Below the pieces are notes generated by a model, which saw only the letters and a list, made by a program, of their open reading frames with translations, ran no database searches and was not told the origin of the DNA. A DNA stretch of 64,000 nt from Dictyobacter kobayashii (GTDB taxonomy: Bacteria; Chloroflexota; Ktedonobacteria; Ktedonobacterales; Ktedonobacteraceae), in assembly GCF_003967555.1 (NCBI RefSeq), contig NZ_BIFS01000001.1, positions 5,766,001-5,830,000 on the forward strand. Direction: 5' to 3'. Positions 17,904 through 27,488 of the stretch are shown here, piece after piece. A program made the translations under genes and the position numbers. Position 1 is the first letter of the stretch, and the number at the start of each line of letters is the position of its first letter.

Positions 17904-19186
17904 CTAGCGAATTCTAGACATGTTGGATTTGGAGGGAATGACGATCCTCACAGGATGCACTACTAAAGACGCTGGTAGCGCTACCAGCGTCTTATTCACA
18001 TCCTTTATCCCATTGCTGAAAGCATCTGGGAGTGCTTTGCGCAAAATATTATAGCTGCCGTTCACATCGGCATTGAATACTCTCCCGCTCTTTGCCTTGT
18101 ACAAACCGCGTGCTATCCGTCTTCCACTGAAGACCGGTTGCTTCTCACCCGTTTTCCCGTAGACTGGTATTGGATCCAGATCAAGGAAACTGGCTTTGCT
18201 CGTGTAGCTTTCCTCTTGCACAATGACAGAGATCCCGACCAATGTCGCTTTGTAGGTCAGCATGTCGATGAATCTAGCATGTGGCAATTGCACAAAGTGC
18301 TGGTTCTGCTTTTTACTCATGCTGGATTCTTGCTTCCAACCAGGATTGTTCCCAATCACCAACGTTGCGATCTGCTCAGTCACCAGCACATCAATCAGGC
18401 GTCTGGAAACCGTATGCATGTAATGCTCAATGCGTCGGGTTCTCTTGGCTGAGACTCGTTCTAATGTGCGTGATGTGTGATGATTGTGACTCATCTTCTT
18501 GCGAAGCTTTGCCGCCTGTTTATTGTAGCGTTGGTTCACGCTCTTGATTGGTCGCCCGTTAACAAGTCGTGGCACGAAGCCCGTTTTGTTTGATGTTAGC
18601 GCCACAAGATTGTTCACCCCAATATCTACCGCTGCGACAAGAGAGGGAGAAACCTGTTTCTGTTCTTCTGCTTTCGTGTAGACCACCTCAACCACATAGC
18701 CCCAGCTCGTGTCGGGACAATGCGAACCTGATCAACGTTGCGCTGTCTGGTTCGCACCTCGATACCAAGTTGCGATGGTTTGATGATGCCTTTGCGCAGT
18801 GCTGGAAGTGAGAGCGCCTGGATGGTATAGACAAGCATGTTCCTCCCATCTTTCTTGTCTTTGTACGCAGGCAACTTTGGGCGTCCTAAAAACCGTGATG
18901 GGTCGTCTTTGTATGTCTTGAGGGCCGCGAAGAAGGACATCCAGTTCTTGTCCAGAAGCCTGAGTACTTGCTGCGACACTTTAGCGGGAAGGGCACGATA
19001 CGCCTCATGCTTCTGCATGATCTTATCGAGTGCATTGTAGTTGAGGTATGCACCAGTGAAGATGAAGTGCTGTCTGATCTCGTAGAGTGCAGCATTATAG
19101 AGATTTTTGGAGGCGAATGCAGCACGATCAAGAGCCGCAAAGCGTGGATCAGTGTTCTTGATCACGTGCTGCTCGACCAATTGCAT
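17904..19186 (-). pseudogene. tnpB: TnpB, RNA-guided nuclease of IS605 element, frameshifted
   Basis: About 425 residues in two frames joined near 18716 by one missing base. The N-terminal part starts at MQLVEQHVIK (GGGGAGG upstream). The RuvC-like nuclease lies in the second frame, with Asp in AAVDIGVNNLVAL, Glu in QEESYTSKASF and Asp in FNADVNGSYNILRKA. The usual CxxC zinc-finger pairs before the last Asp are absent, as in some TnpB branches. The protein ends VVHPVRIVIP plus a short tail, 11 bases from the element end. TnpB proteins cut DNA guided by an RNA made from the element's right end. All three catalytic residues are present. Confidence 0.85.
17966..17993 (-). ncRNA. Candidate omega-RNA hairpin at tnpB 3' end
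   Basis: A 28-base perfect palindrome (14-base half AAGACGCTGGTAGC) lies inside the last codons of tnpB, about 75 bases from the right end. The scaffold of TnpB guide RNAs is encoded at this position in related elements. Only the palindrome is seen; the RNA itself is inferred. Confidence 0.35.
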
Positions 19187-19442
19187 CGCCATCCTCCCCA
19201 TCCTCTCATTCTGCGACAATCTTCTCTGGTATCCGTTTGGCTCGTCTTTGCCCATACAGTCTGGCACAGGAGCGAGAGAGAATGGACACAAGATCAGCCA
19301 GCAGGTCATTGTCAGCTTGGTTCACGACCTCGATCTCACATCCCTACCCTTTGAGCAAGCACGTACCTTCATGGGAGAGATTATAGCAGAGAACACAAGA
19401 GTTGTCAGTCGTTCGCTAGATTTTCAGTGAACATTCGTTATA

Positions 19443-19564
19443 CGCAAATTATTTGGGGAAACACAACAGAAGTAGGGTGTGGTCTTATGCATGATGATCA
19501 GAATGATTTTCTGGTTTGCCAGTATAATCCACCAGGAAACTATAGCGGACAAAAAGTATTCTAA
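19443..19564 (+). pseudogene. CAP/SCP-domain protein, 3' part
   Basis: The remaining 40 codons of the split gene at 17376. They read TQIIWGNTTEVGCG, then a C-terminal segment with FLVCQYNPPGNYSGQ, which are the two conserved CAP signatures that normally follow the GHY motif. Joined to 17376-17892 they give an intact 212-residue protein with no lost or added base. Confidence 0.9.
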
Positions 19565-19693
19565 CTGTCGGCCAGCCGACGCGATGGCTAGAAAGCCTCC
19601 CTTCAATATGACGGCAGATGACAGGAATATGGAGCTATATTGCAACAAGCTGGCATTTGCCTTGCGATGAACGTATATGTCATGGAGGGAATC

Positions 19694-20521
19694 ATGAAAT
19701 TTGGACTGGATGTCCCAACGACAGGCGCCTATGCGGATGCGCGTGTCTTAGCGCAGCTCGCGTTGGAAGCAGAAGTGGCAGGCTGGGATGGCTTCTTTAT
19801 CTGGGATGTACTGCCTGAAAGCCAACCTGTCATTGATCCCTGGATTGCGCTGACAGCTATTGCTTTGCAGACATCCCGTATCAAGATTGGCTTACTGGTA
19901 GCGCCGCTCGCCCGTCATCGCCCCTATCTTGTGGCTCAAAGACTCGCCAACCTTGATCAGCTTTCCGGGGGACGGATCATCTGTACCGTGGGGTTAGGAG
20001 CCTCCGAGGAAATGTGCGTAGCCTTTGGTGAAGAGAGTAAGCCGACAGTTCGAGCCAGGCAGCTAGATGAAGGGTTAGCCATTCTGGCCGGTTTGTGGAG
20101 CGAAGATCCGTTTTCCTTTAACGGCGAACACTATAAACTGCACCAGGTGAGCCTTCATGCTAAACCCCTTCAAACGCCCTGCATTCCTCTCTGGGTGGCA
20201 GGCGGCTGGCCCCGTCGTGCGCCATTCCGTCGTGCCGCCCAATGGGATGGAGTCAGTCTCAAATCTATTCAAGTCGAGAAGAACCAGTGGCTCACGCTTG
20301 ACGACTTTCGCAGCTGTCTGGCCTATGTGCGGGCTCATCGCTCACGATCCACTCCTTTTGAGGTGGTGATGAGCGGTGAAACTCCCAGCGACCGCGCGCA
20401 GGGGATCGCTATTGTGACGCCGTTTCAAGAGGCGGGCGCTACCTGGTGGGTAGAAGAAGGACTTGGTTGGAGCCTCGAAGAATTTCGAGCGCGTATCCAC
20501 CACGGACCACCATGTAGATAA
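19694..20521 (+). CDS. LLM-class flavin-dependent oxidoreductase
   Basis: A 275-residue protein of the bacterial luciferase-like monooxygenase family (F420- or FMN-dependent). MKFGLDVPTTGAYADARV opens the barrel, WDGFFIWD lies in strand two, and RPYLVAQRLANLDQLSGGR followed by VGLGASEEMCVAFGE is the diagnostic core. The Met at 19694 has GGAGGG 4 bases upstream; earlier in-frame Met codons lack such a site. The protein is somewhat short for the family but the frame is whole. The substrate is not predictable. Confidence 0.85.
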   Translation: MKFGLDVPTTGAYADARVLAQLALEAEVAGWDGFFIWDVLPESQPVIDPWIALTAIALQTSRIKIGLLVAPLARHRPYLVAQRLANLDQLSGGRIICTVGLGASEEMCVAFGEESKPTVRARQLDEGLAILAGLWSEDPFSFNGEHYKLHQVSLHAKPLQTPCIPLWVAGGWPRRAPFRRAAQWDGVSLKSIQVEKNQWLTLDDFRSCLAYVRAHRSRSTPFEVVMSGETPSDRAQGIAIVTPFQEAGATWWVEEGLGWSLEEFRARIHHGPPCR

Positions 20522-20639
20522 ATGTTATAGCAAGCAAGCGCATCGTATTTTTCTACTGGTGGCTCCTTGCCTGGCAAGGAACCATATCAGCTATTGATGC
20601 GCGTAGAGAGATAATAATGTCGCGCTCAAGTGAACATCC

Positions 20640-20669
20640 TTGACTTTTCATTCCAACATGATATATACT
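20640..20669 (+). promoter_or_regulatory. Promoter of tetR-family gene
   Basis: TTGACT (20640-20645) and TATACT (20664-20669) with an 18-base spacer, 33 bases before the start codon. Confidence 0.65.
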
Positions 20670-20702
20670 TGCCCATAGAAGAAAGGGAAGTATACAAACA
20701 CA

Positions 20703-21284
20703 ATGGCAGGAAAGAAAACATTTCAACCAGAGCAGGCACTAGACAAAGCCATGGGTCTGTTCTGGAAACAGGGATACGAAGGATCATCAATCGAAGATCT
20801 TGTTCAGTGCGTTGGACTTGGGCGCGGCAGTCTTTATGATACCTTTGGCGACAAGCATACATTGTACCTTGCCGCCCTTAAACGCTACCTGGCGCAATCT
20901 CTGGGAAGGACCGCAGCGCTACAAGATCAAACAGGATCGCTTTATGAGGTCCTGGAGCACTTTTTTCGATCCAATATTGATCTGTTGCTCGATGATCCTG
21001 CCCGCCGTGGTTGTTTCCTGGTCAATGCGTTATTAGAGATGGCTCCCCACGATAGGGAGGTCAGCGCATTAACACAAGCGGCCCTGCAAGAGACCGAAGA
21101 AGGATTTTATCGTTTGCTGATCAAAGCACAGGTGGCGGGCGAACTGTCCTGGACCTGTGATCCCCATCAATTTGCGCATTTTTTGCTGGGTACACTGATC
21201 AGTATTCGAGCCCTTGCTCGGGCGCAGCAGGACCGCCGTGTACTCGAAGACGTGGTAAAGACCGCATTGTCTGTGTTTCGCTAA
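20703..21284 (+). CDS. TetR/AcrR family transcriptional regulator
   Basis: A 193-residue repressor. The N-terminal helix-turn-helix reads ALDKAMGLFWKQGYEGSS, then GLGRGSLYDTFGDKHTLY, which is the TetR signature. The C-terminal half is an all-helical ligand-binding domain with RRGCFLVNALLEMAP, seen in a large subgroup that controls oxidoreductases and efflux. It has its own promoter. The next gene, an SDR, is preceded by a TetR-type palindrome, so it is the probable target. Confidence 0.9.
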   Translation: MAGKKTFQPEQALDKAMGLFWKQGYEGSSIEDLVQCVGLGRGSLYDTFGDKHTLYLAALKRYLAQSLGRTAALQDQTGSLYEVLEHFFRSNIDLLLDDPARRGCFLVNALLEMAPHDREVSALTQAALQETEEGFYRLLIKAQVAGELSWTCDPHQFAHFLLGTLISIRALARAQQDRRVLEDVVKTALSVFR

Positions 21285-21303
21285 TTTTTTTTTGCATTCA
21301 TCT

Positions 21304-21319
21304 TTGAATGATCGTTCAA
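21304..21319. promoter_or_regulatory. Probable TetR-family operator
   Basis: TTGAATGATCGTTCAA is a near-perfect 16-base palindrome of the kind bound by TetR proteins. It lies 20 bases after the tetR stop and 40 bases before the SDR start. Confidence 0.5.
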
Positions 21320-21358
21320 TGATGAGCTTGCAAAAAGCAGTCAGAAAGGTACCTCATT

Positions 21359-22093
21359 ATGAACATTAAAGATGCAACCGTGCTCGTTACTGGTGGTAAT
21401 CGTGGACTTGGCAAAGAACTTGTCCAGAAATTCCTCGATGCGGGAGCGCGCAAAGTCTATGTGGGAAGTCGTACGCCGATAGAGACGAGTGATCCGCGCC
21501 TGCAGCCAATCAAGCTCGACGTTACCAACGAAGAGGATGTGAAGGCGGCGGCAGAAGTCGCACGGGATGTCAATATCCTTATTAACAACGCGGGCATCGC
21601 ATCTTTCGCATCGGTGCTCACAGCGCCATCGATGCAGAGGGCACATGAAGAGATGGAAACAAACTACTTCGGAACCCTGGCCATGATACGAGCATTTGCT
21701 CCTATCCTGAAAAAGAATGGTGGTGGTGCAATTGTCGATATCCTCTCCGTCTTAAGCTGGTTTACCACACCACTGACCGCCGCATATAGTGCTTCCAAAG
21801 CGGCCGCCTTGCAGCTCACAGAAAGTGCTCGCATCGAACTGCGCTCACAGGGCACACAGGTCATAGCAGTTCACCTTGGGTATATGGATACAGATATGGC
21901 AGCCGACATTAATGCCCCCAAAGTCAGCCCCGCTGCGGTAGCGGACAAAATCATTGAGGGCATTATCAATGAGCAGGAAGAGGTGCTCGCGGACCAGAGG
22001 AGCCAGCACGTCAAAGCTGCGCTTGCCAGCGACAAAAAAGCTTTTTACCAGACGATACAAGCGGAATGGAACAAAACGGAACAACCTGTCTGA
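21359..22093 (+). CDS. SDR family NAD(P)-dependent oxidoreductase
   Basis: A 244-residue classical short-chain dehydrogenase. The cofactor loop TGGNRGLG is at 11-18, NNAG is present, the catalytic Ser lies in DILSVLSW and the Tyr-Lys pair in AAYSASKAA. After the nucleotide loop, GSRTP suggests NADP preference. The ribosome site AAAGG lies 10 bases before the ATG. It is probably controlled by the TetR protein encoded upstream. The substrate is unknown. Confidence 0.9.
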   Translation: MNIKDATVLVTGGNRGLGKELVQKFLDAGARKVYVGSRTPIETSDPRLQPIKLDVTNEEDVKAAAEVARDVNILINNAGIASFASVLTAPSMQRAHEEMETNYFGTLAMIRAFAPILKKNGGGAIVDILSVLSWFTTPLTAAYSASKAAALQLTESARIELRSQGTQVIAVHLGYMDTDMAADINAPKVSPAAVADKIIEGIINEQEEVLADQRSQHVKAALASDKKAFYQTIQAEWNKTEQPV

Positions 22094-22165
22094 GCTTGTC
22101 ATGTACAAAGCTAACAAAAGTGGATAGACGCCTGACGTTGTAGTTTTTCGATGAGAGTCTATGTG

Positions 22166-22210
22166 CCAGGTCGTCGTCGGCAGCTTTCAGAGCTGCCGAC
22201 GGCGACCTGG
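22166..22210. repeat. 20-base-stem hairpin
   Basis: CCAGGTCGTCGTCGGCAGCT (22166-22185) pairs with 22191-22210 with one G-T pair and a 5-base loop. It follows the SDR gene by about 70 bases and may end its transcript, though no T run is present. Confidence 0.6.
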
Positions 22211-22270
22211 TTGGTATCTTGCAAGATGTGCCGATGGCCCGGACATACGCATCACTTAAACATACACCCT

Positions 22271-22306
22271 GATATTGCCTTCGATACCTGTGTTGAAGGC
22301 AATATC
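22271..22306. repeat. 12-base perfect hairpin
   Basis: GATATTGCCTTC (22271-22282) pairs with GAAGGCAATATC (22295-22306). It lies between the SDR and the oxidase remnant; its role is unknown. Confidence 0.55.
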
Positions 22307-22400
22307 ATCTTTGTTGGAACGTGTGCAAACGCTACACATTGGACCAGTTGATCGATGCTTGGTGAGCATTCTTGTCAGCATTATTCCAGCGCATGCAGCA

Positions 22401-22590
22401 TCACCTGGCTGGCTTGATATTCTGGTTCACATGGAACAGATTGCTCGGATCATACGTTGCTTTAATCTGTGTCAGTCGGGCATAGTTGTCGCGATACGCT
22501 GCTTTCACATTGTCCGTGCCCTCATCCATCATCATGTTAACATAGCCACCTCCCGCCGAATAGGGATGCAAGCAACTCTCGTGTTGTGCT
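22401..22590 (-). pseudogene. Remnant of a berberine-bridge-type FAD oxidase, C-terminal end
   Basis: About 60 codons on the minus strand read HPYSAGGGYVNMMMDEG, then VKAAYRDNYARLTQIKATYD and FHVNQNIKPAR before a stop. This is the typical C-terminal BBE segment of FAD-linked oxidases, including the NYxRL and NxNI motifs. Upstream the frame meets stops, so about 400 residues of the ancestor are gone. It is a true decayed fragment, unlike the single-base breaks elsewhere. Confidence 0.7.
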
Positions 22591-22902
22591 CTTCAAGCAT
22601 ACTATTCTCCTTGTCAGTGCTACTGCGTACGCTGCATATGCAACTATCAACGCCTCGCGACCGTATGTGGAAGTCGCTGATCTTGCGGCACACGTTGTAA
22701 CACGTTGCGTAGAACGGATAGCGTTACTGCTGCTGTCAACAAGCATCTGTAAGTCACTGAGAGCATAGCATGGGTGAGGTTAGCAAAACTGTTGGATGAA
22801 AAAAGATAAGGTGGTGTTAGAAAGCATACGCGATTTTGTAGTAAAAAAACAATCCTGAGGAGGATATCCACCTGTAGAAAACCCGAGATTTTCAATTTGA
22901 CC
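22591..22902. other. Intergenic stretch without a supported gene
   Basis: Open frames exist on both strands but none has a ribosome site or recognisable sequence. It may hold further debris of the oxidase gene region. Confidence 0.4.
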
Positions 22903-22961
22903 TTGACAAATTAGGGTAAACAACCTAAAATTAGGATAGTGATTAGGGTGATTGCCCTAAT
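22903..22961 (+). promoter_or_regulatory. Promoter with two ATTAGGG-type operators
   Basis: TTGACA (22903-22908) and TAAAAT (22926-22931) with a 17-base spacer. The inverted repeat TTAGGGTAAACAACCTAA (22911-22928) overlaps the promoter and ATTAGGG-N6-CCCTAAT (22942-22961) follows it. Both sites share half-site TTAGG and point to a dedicated repressor, not obviously encoded here. Confidence 0.7.
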
Positions 22962-22993
22962 TTATCTGCCTGCCTGCAAGAAAGGAACTCTCT

Positions 22994-24738
22994 ATGAACT
23001 TGCAACTATCTACGCCTGCTGGCGATGCTGATTGGAAACTGGTCGATGTGGCTACCCGGCCTGATTGTGTGCCAGATGAGGGTGAGGTGCCCGTTCATGA
23101 GACCGAGGACGGTATTCGTTTTGTGCGGACCCCTGAAGAGCGCTTTGCCGATCTTCCTGATTATTCTTTCGCGCCTCACTATGCGATGGTTGAGGGCCTG
23201 CGCATGCACTATGTCGATGAGGGGCCAGCAAATGGTGAGGTGGTCTTATTGTTGCATGGTCAACCGAGCTGGTCCTACCTCTATCGGAAGATGATCCCGC
23301 CCATTGTTGCCGCTGGCTACCGCGTGATTGCCGTCGATCATATTGGGATGGGGCGCTCGGACAAGCCGATTGATCTCAGCTTCCACACTTTTGAAAAGCA
23401 CGTTCAGCGTCTCAAAACCTTTATCGCGACCCTTGGCCTGAACGACATTACCCTTTTCTGCCAGGACTGGGGCAGCCTGATAGGTTTGAGGGTAGCCGGT
23501 GATCAGCCCGAACGTTTCGCCCGCATCATCGTGGCGAATGGAACGCTGCCGGTGATCCCGAAGGGCATGAATCCCTTCCGTGTCCCCAATCCTGTCCAGA
23601 TTGATTGTACGCTAGGCGATTTTGCCCGCCCGGCCGATCTTTCTCCTGCTACCTGGCCAACCTTCTTCCAGCGCTGGATTATCTTCGCGCTGACCGCCCC
23701 TGATTTTACGCCCAGCCAGGTCGTTGCGTCCATGGCGACCCGGCCGCTGACGGCGCAGGAGAAGGCGGCATATGACGCGCCCTATCCTGGTTTCACCTAT
23801 AAGGCCGCTGTGCGCGCCTTTCCTTCGATGGTTGCCGCGATAGAAGAGCAGAACGTGCCTGCCTGGGATGCGCTTGGCGTGTATCAGAAACCTTTTCTGT
23901 TCCTGGCGGGTGAGCATGACCCCAACATGGGATCGGTGGCGAACCAGCAGCGCATGACCAGCCACGTTCCGGGCGCGCACGGTCAGCCGCACGAACGCTT
24001 CGAGGCGGGCCACTTTATTCAGGAGGATATTGGTCCCATCCTGGCCACAAAGGTCGTCAATTTCATGCAGGCGAATCCCCTGCCACAGGTTGCCATGGCG
24101 CCTGGTATGCCAAAGATGCAGCTGCGTGGACAGATGCACGGCGCGCGCTACGGCGAGGTACTGCTTGTCACGGGTCACCTGAACCACCTGGAGGCAACGG
24201 TCTACAACACCCTGGGCCTCAACGATTGTCCCGATGATCTCTGGCAGACCCTGGATGCCGAGGCGATTAAAAAAGAGTACAAGGCCCGTGGGGCCATCCT
24301 CAATGGTCCGCGCTACTTTTTGATGGATAAGATCGCCAGCGCGGATGTGAGTCAAGAGCGTTTTACCTTTGGCGCCTTGCAGATGCGGCGCATGGCGACT
24401 GTGCGCATTCCGCTCGCCACCGTGTTCGGGGACTCAAGCAGAAACCATATACCGAGAACATCGTTGCGCGTACGACCACCTATGTCTTTGACCGTGGTCG
24501 CGAGGTCTATGAGCTGGTTGCGCCCGATGGCACAACCTATATCATGCAAAGCTACTCGCTGAAAGTGGACCCCACTCTGACAGAGGCGAAGCTAAAGACG
24601 CTTGGTGACCGCCTGCACCTGCCCGCTGGCTGGCACTACCGCGTTCGCCAGCTTGAGCAGGAAAGTGTCCTGCACATCGACGGCCAGGCCCACCTCATCC
24701 AGGATGATTTCCAAAACTCTTATCAGCGTGTAGGCTAA
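22994..24738 (+). pseudogene. Haloalkane dehalogenase-like protein fused to a C-terminal conserved domain, frameshifted
   Basis: Residues 60-370 form an alpha/beta hydrolase of the haloalkane dehalogenase type: LLHGQPSWSYLYRKMIP, the nucleophile Asp with the adjacent Trp in CQDWGSLIGLRVAG, the acid in AGEHDPNMG and the His in EAGHFIQED. About 190 more residues form a separate domain (YFLMDKI, then TTTYVFDRGREVYELV, YIMQSYSLKVDP, FQNSYQRVG) that I know as a stand-alone conserved protein in other bacteria. One missing base in the G4 run near 24430 splits that domain. The likely start follows AAGGAA. The promoter has twin operators. Confidence 0.82.
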
Positions 24739-24786
24739 ACACTCGGAGGCGCAATACATTTCATCTAGCAACCAGACACGCCATCA

Positions 24787-24829
24787 AATGCACCAATAAG
24801 CACGATCTGTACGTGCTTATTGGTGCATT
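24787..24829. terminator. 18-base hairpin between convergent genes
   Basis: AATGCACCAATAAGCACG (24787-24804) pairs perfectly with 24812-24829 around a 7-base loop. It lies between the dehalogenase-like gene and a minus-strand gene, so it probably ends both. Confidence 0.6.
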
Positions 24830-24885
24830 CATTATGATAATATCCCTTATGGGTCACTCCACTCTTTACGCTGCGAAATCGTAGC

Positions 24886-25167
24886 TTAGCGCTGTCTTTT
24901 TTTGATCCAGGCGACGACCAGGCCACTCAGGAGGGTGACGACGCCGATGGCGGCCAGCACGAGCAGTGGCGTGATGAGGACAAAGAGTATGCTATAGGCG
25001 CCAAAGCCATGCTGGTTTGTGGATGGGAGGCTGTTCTGGTAGTTCGCGTAGATCAGCGCGACCAAGCCGATCAGGAACGTGAGCAGCAGTATGATGCATC
25101 CCGTGAGCGCTAATGTGTTTCGTGCTCGTACTTGTGGCTGTCTTTTTTGTGCTGGTTGCATATCCAT
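24886..25167 (-). CDS. Small membrane protein
   Basis: A 93-residue protein with a basic N-terminus and two long hydrophobic segments, at about residues 20-42 and 58-86, followed by IKKRQR. CAGGAGG lies 7 bases before the ATG at 25167. The fold suggests a two-helix hairpin in the membrane with both ends in the cytoplasm. I do not recognise a family. Confidence 0.65.
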   Translation of the reverse strand: MDMQPAQKRQPQVRARNTLALTGCIILLLTFLIGLVALIYANYQNSLPSTNQHGFGAYSILFVLITPLLVLAAIGVVTLLSGLVVAWIKKRQR

Positions 25168-25683
25168 GACGGAGCCTCCTGTGATTTGATTCCTGTATAT
25201 AGACACAGAAACGGTTCTTTTAACACATAGGTAACAGAATCATAAGCGACGGCCCACCAACGCCTCTGCGCACGAAACCTCAGCAGTGCTATGCCGCTTA
25301 TTGGGGCATATATTTTTTCTTTTTATGAGTTTTTTGGTGGGCACAAAAAACGTATATGGTCGTGTTTTATGACTATAGACGAGGCTAGAAAGTGTATTGA
25401 TGGGTTTAAAATAATATATACTCTAGTTGATACCGGTTCATCGGTCCTGAATGTCTATAGATGTAGATGTATGATGTATGTGTCTGGGTGGTTGATTCTC
25501 CACTGTTCGCTCGTAATGGTCGTGCCAGATTACGAAGTGTGACGATGTTCTAAATGGATATCTACCTCGTGGCCTTATTTCCATTTTTTTGGCAACAGGG
25601 AGAAGCAATAGGTGGGTGGAGGACAATAGGTGAAATAAATGTGAGGTTGTAGGGTTTTTTTGCTGCGATGAGGAGTGTATCTG
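25168..25683. other. Intergenic stretch without a supported gene
   Basis: A+T-rich DNA. Short open frames here lack ribosome sites and resemble nothing known. Confidence 0.4.
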
Positions 25684-27382
25684 ATGTCGAGAACCACTAC
25701 TACGCCCATACAACACCTGGCGCGCTGCTTGCTGTGCTTTGGTATTATTACCATCGAGCTATTCTGCTTCAATGTTTCTTCAGTTAACCACAATGTTTTC
25801 CAACCGCAAGCGCGCTCGGCTTCTGCCCATGCGCGCCTGGCTTCCCACTATGCTGATGGGGCCGATGGCATCTATTGGCCCCAGGGGCAGGCACTACCAA
25901 TTTTTGCCAGCCCCGATGAATTGGATGTCGCCCGGGTGACGAATCAGCCGGGCGACCTGTGTCTATTATTGGCAACGTTGCAGGGCCTGGTGAATCGCAG
26001 CCGTCCGCAGATCTACCTGGAGGAAGGGGAGCCGGCTGAGGGGCCAGCACCTGGCTGCAAAGCCTCAATGTACCCTATACGCTGCATACCGATCCCTGGG
26101 AGGTGGTTGATAAATATATTGCGACAGCGCGTGGCGTGATCGTCTATGATCCACATATTATCGACAGCGTCAACGTCGCGACCACCATGGCCGGTCTGGA
26201 TGATGGCGTAGTGGTCAGCCCGCAATTGATGAAGAGGCTGACGGCCGCACCGTATAATATGTCTGTACTGGCCGATCTGCGCGGCAAATTTAGCAGCAAC
26301 CTGCAGGCCAACATCTGGCAGGTCCAGAACCTCTGGCCACGCGCCTCGCACCGTCTACTGGTCGGGCTGCTTCCTACGACACCCAGCCAGATCGCTGGTC
26401 ACGTCACGACCTATGGTTACCTGCGCGACTACGCTGTGGCCAATCGGGCCATGGTCTTCTGGTTCTCGCTGCAGAGTCCGACCGAGATCAACCTGTTCCG
26501 GCAGGTGCTCTCGACCGTTACACCCGGCACGCCCTATCTGGGCTGGTACGACAAAGAGTTTCGTGGCGTGAGGTTGACCTCTAGCTATGGCGTCTACACG
26601 ATAGCCGCCGACTACTTCTCGAACCTCACCGTCTTCTCAGGTGTCCGAGCACCATCATTGCTCCAGAAAACGGCGCCCAGCCTGCCGTTGCGCAACAAGA
26701 TCTATGTGACATTTACCATGAGTGAGGGCGATAACTTTCAGTACGTGCAGCATGCCATGCGCCACTTGTGGGAGGACCCGCAGCGTGGCAACGTGCCCTT
26801 AAACTGGTCGATCAACCCCTTGTTGTATGATGCCGCACCCACCATGCTCAATCATTACCAGTTGACCGCCAGCGCCAACGACTACCTGGTGGCTGGACCC
26901 TCGGGAGGTGGCTATGCCTATCCCTCGAACTGGTTGTTCAGTAATCTGAACAGCTTTATGCGACAATCCAACAACTATATGCAGAAGGCGGGCCTGCATG
27001 TTATATTCATCATCGATGATCAGACCACCATCCCTTCTTACGTCTCGCATGCCTATAGCGCGTATGCCCATACCAGTGGTATCCTCTACAATTGGTGGAA
27101 TCCCATCAGCCGCATGACTGTCTCGGCGGGTAATCTTCCTGTTTCTACCCAGGTAACCGCGACCACGCGCCTGGATATGCTTAAGGCTATCCGCCTCAGT
27201 GCCAGCCAGTGGAACGGACGCTCACCACTTTTCATCTCCGCCCTGGCGATTTCCTGGAATCTCAGTCCAACCGACATCAAATATGTGGTCGATCACCTGG
27301 GTTCAAATTATCGTGTGGTCAGAGGCGATCAATACTTTCAACTCTTCCGGGCTGCCCGGGGCTGCCCACTGCCCATTATTAG
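25684..27382 (+). pseudogene. GxGYxYP domain protein, frameshifted
   Basis: About 565 residues, exported: a hydrophobic stretch at about 12-30 acts as a signal or anchor. The family name motif appears as GGGYAYPSNW in the C-terminal half. The N-terminal part (IYWPQGQALPIFASPDELDV, then GDLCLLLATLQGLVNR) matches the start of these proteins, which are found near carbohydrate-active genes and are of unproven activity. One base is missing near 26041. A second is missing near 27357, and restoring it gives the ending RAARGLPTAHY and a stop at 27382. As given, the frame runs on into the next gene. GAGGAG supports ATG 25684. Confidence 0.75.
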
Positions 27383-27488
27383 TGAGTGTTATAGTATAGA
27401 GGGATATTCGTTTTTCATTGTCGTAGGCTTATGCGCGGGCCACCGGGTGCGCCCCGCGTATACGTATACGTATAAAGGTAGAAGAGTT

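Larger units (their letters stand above)
17888..19442 (-). mobile_element. IS200/IS605-group element carrying tnpB only
   Basis: The element is 1550 bases. Its ends are fixed by the split CAP gene: TTATA occurs at 17888-17892 and 19438-19442, and removing one copy plus the DNA between restores the CAP frame exactly. On the minus strand this is TATAA at both junctions, with no true target duplication, as expected for IS605-type single-strand transposition (a retained target site at the left end and a matching right-end cleavage site). It carries tnpB but no tnpA, so it would need a transposase supplied in trans. Confidence 0.85.

Noticed and set aside
18001-19190. tnpA of the IS605 element
   Set aside because: No HUH-type frame lies inside the element on either strand; only tnpB is present.
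22586-22895. Open frames on both strands upstream of the dehalogenase-like gene
   Set aside because: No recognisable sequence, and they overlap each other and a promoter.
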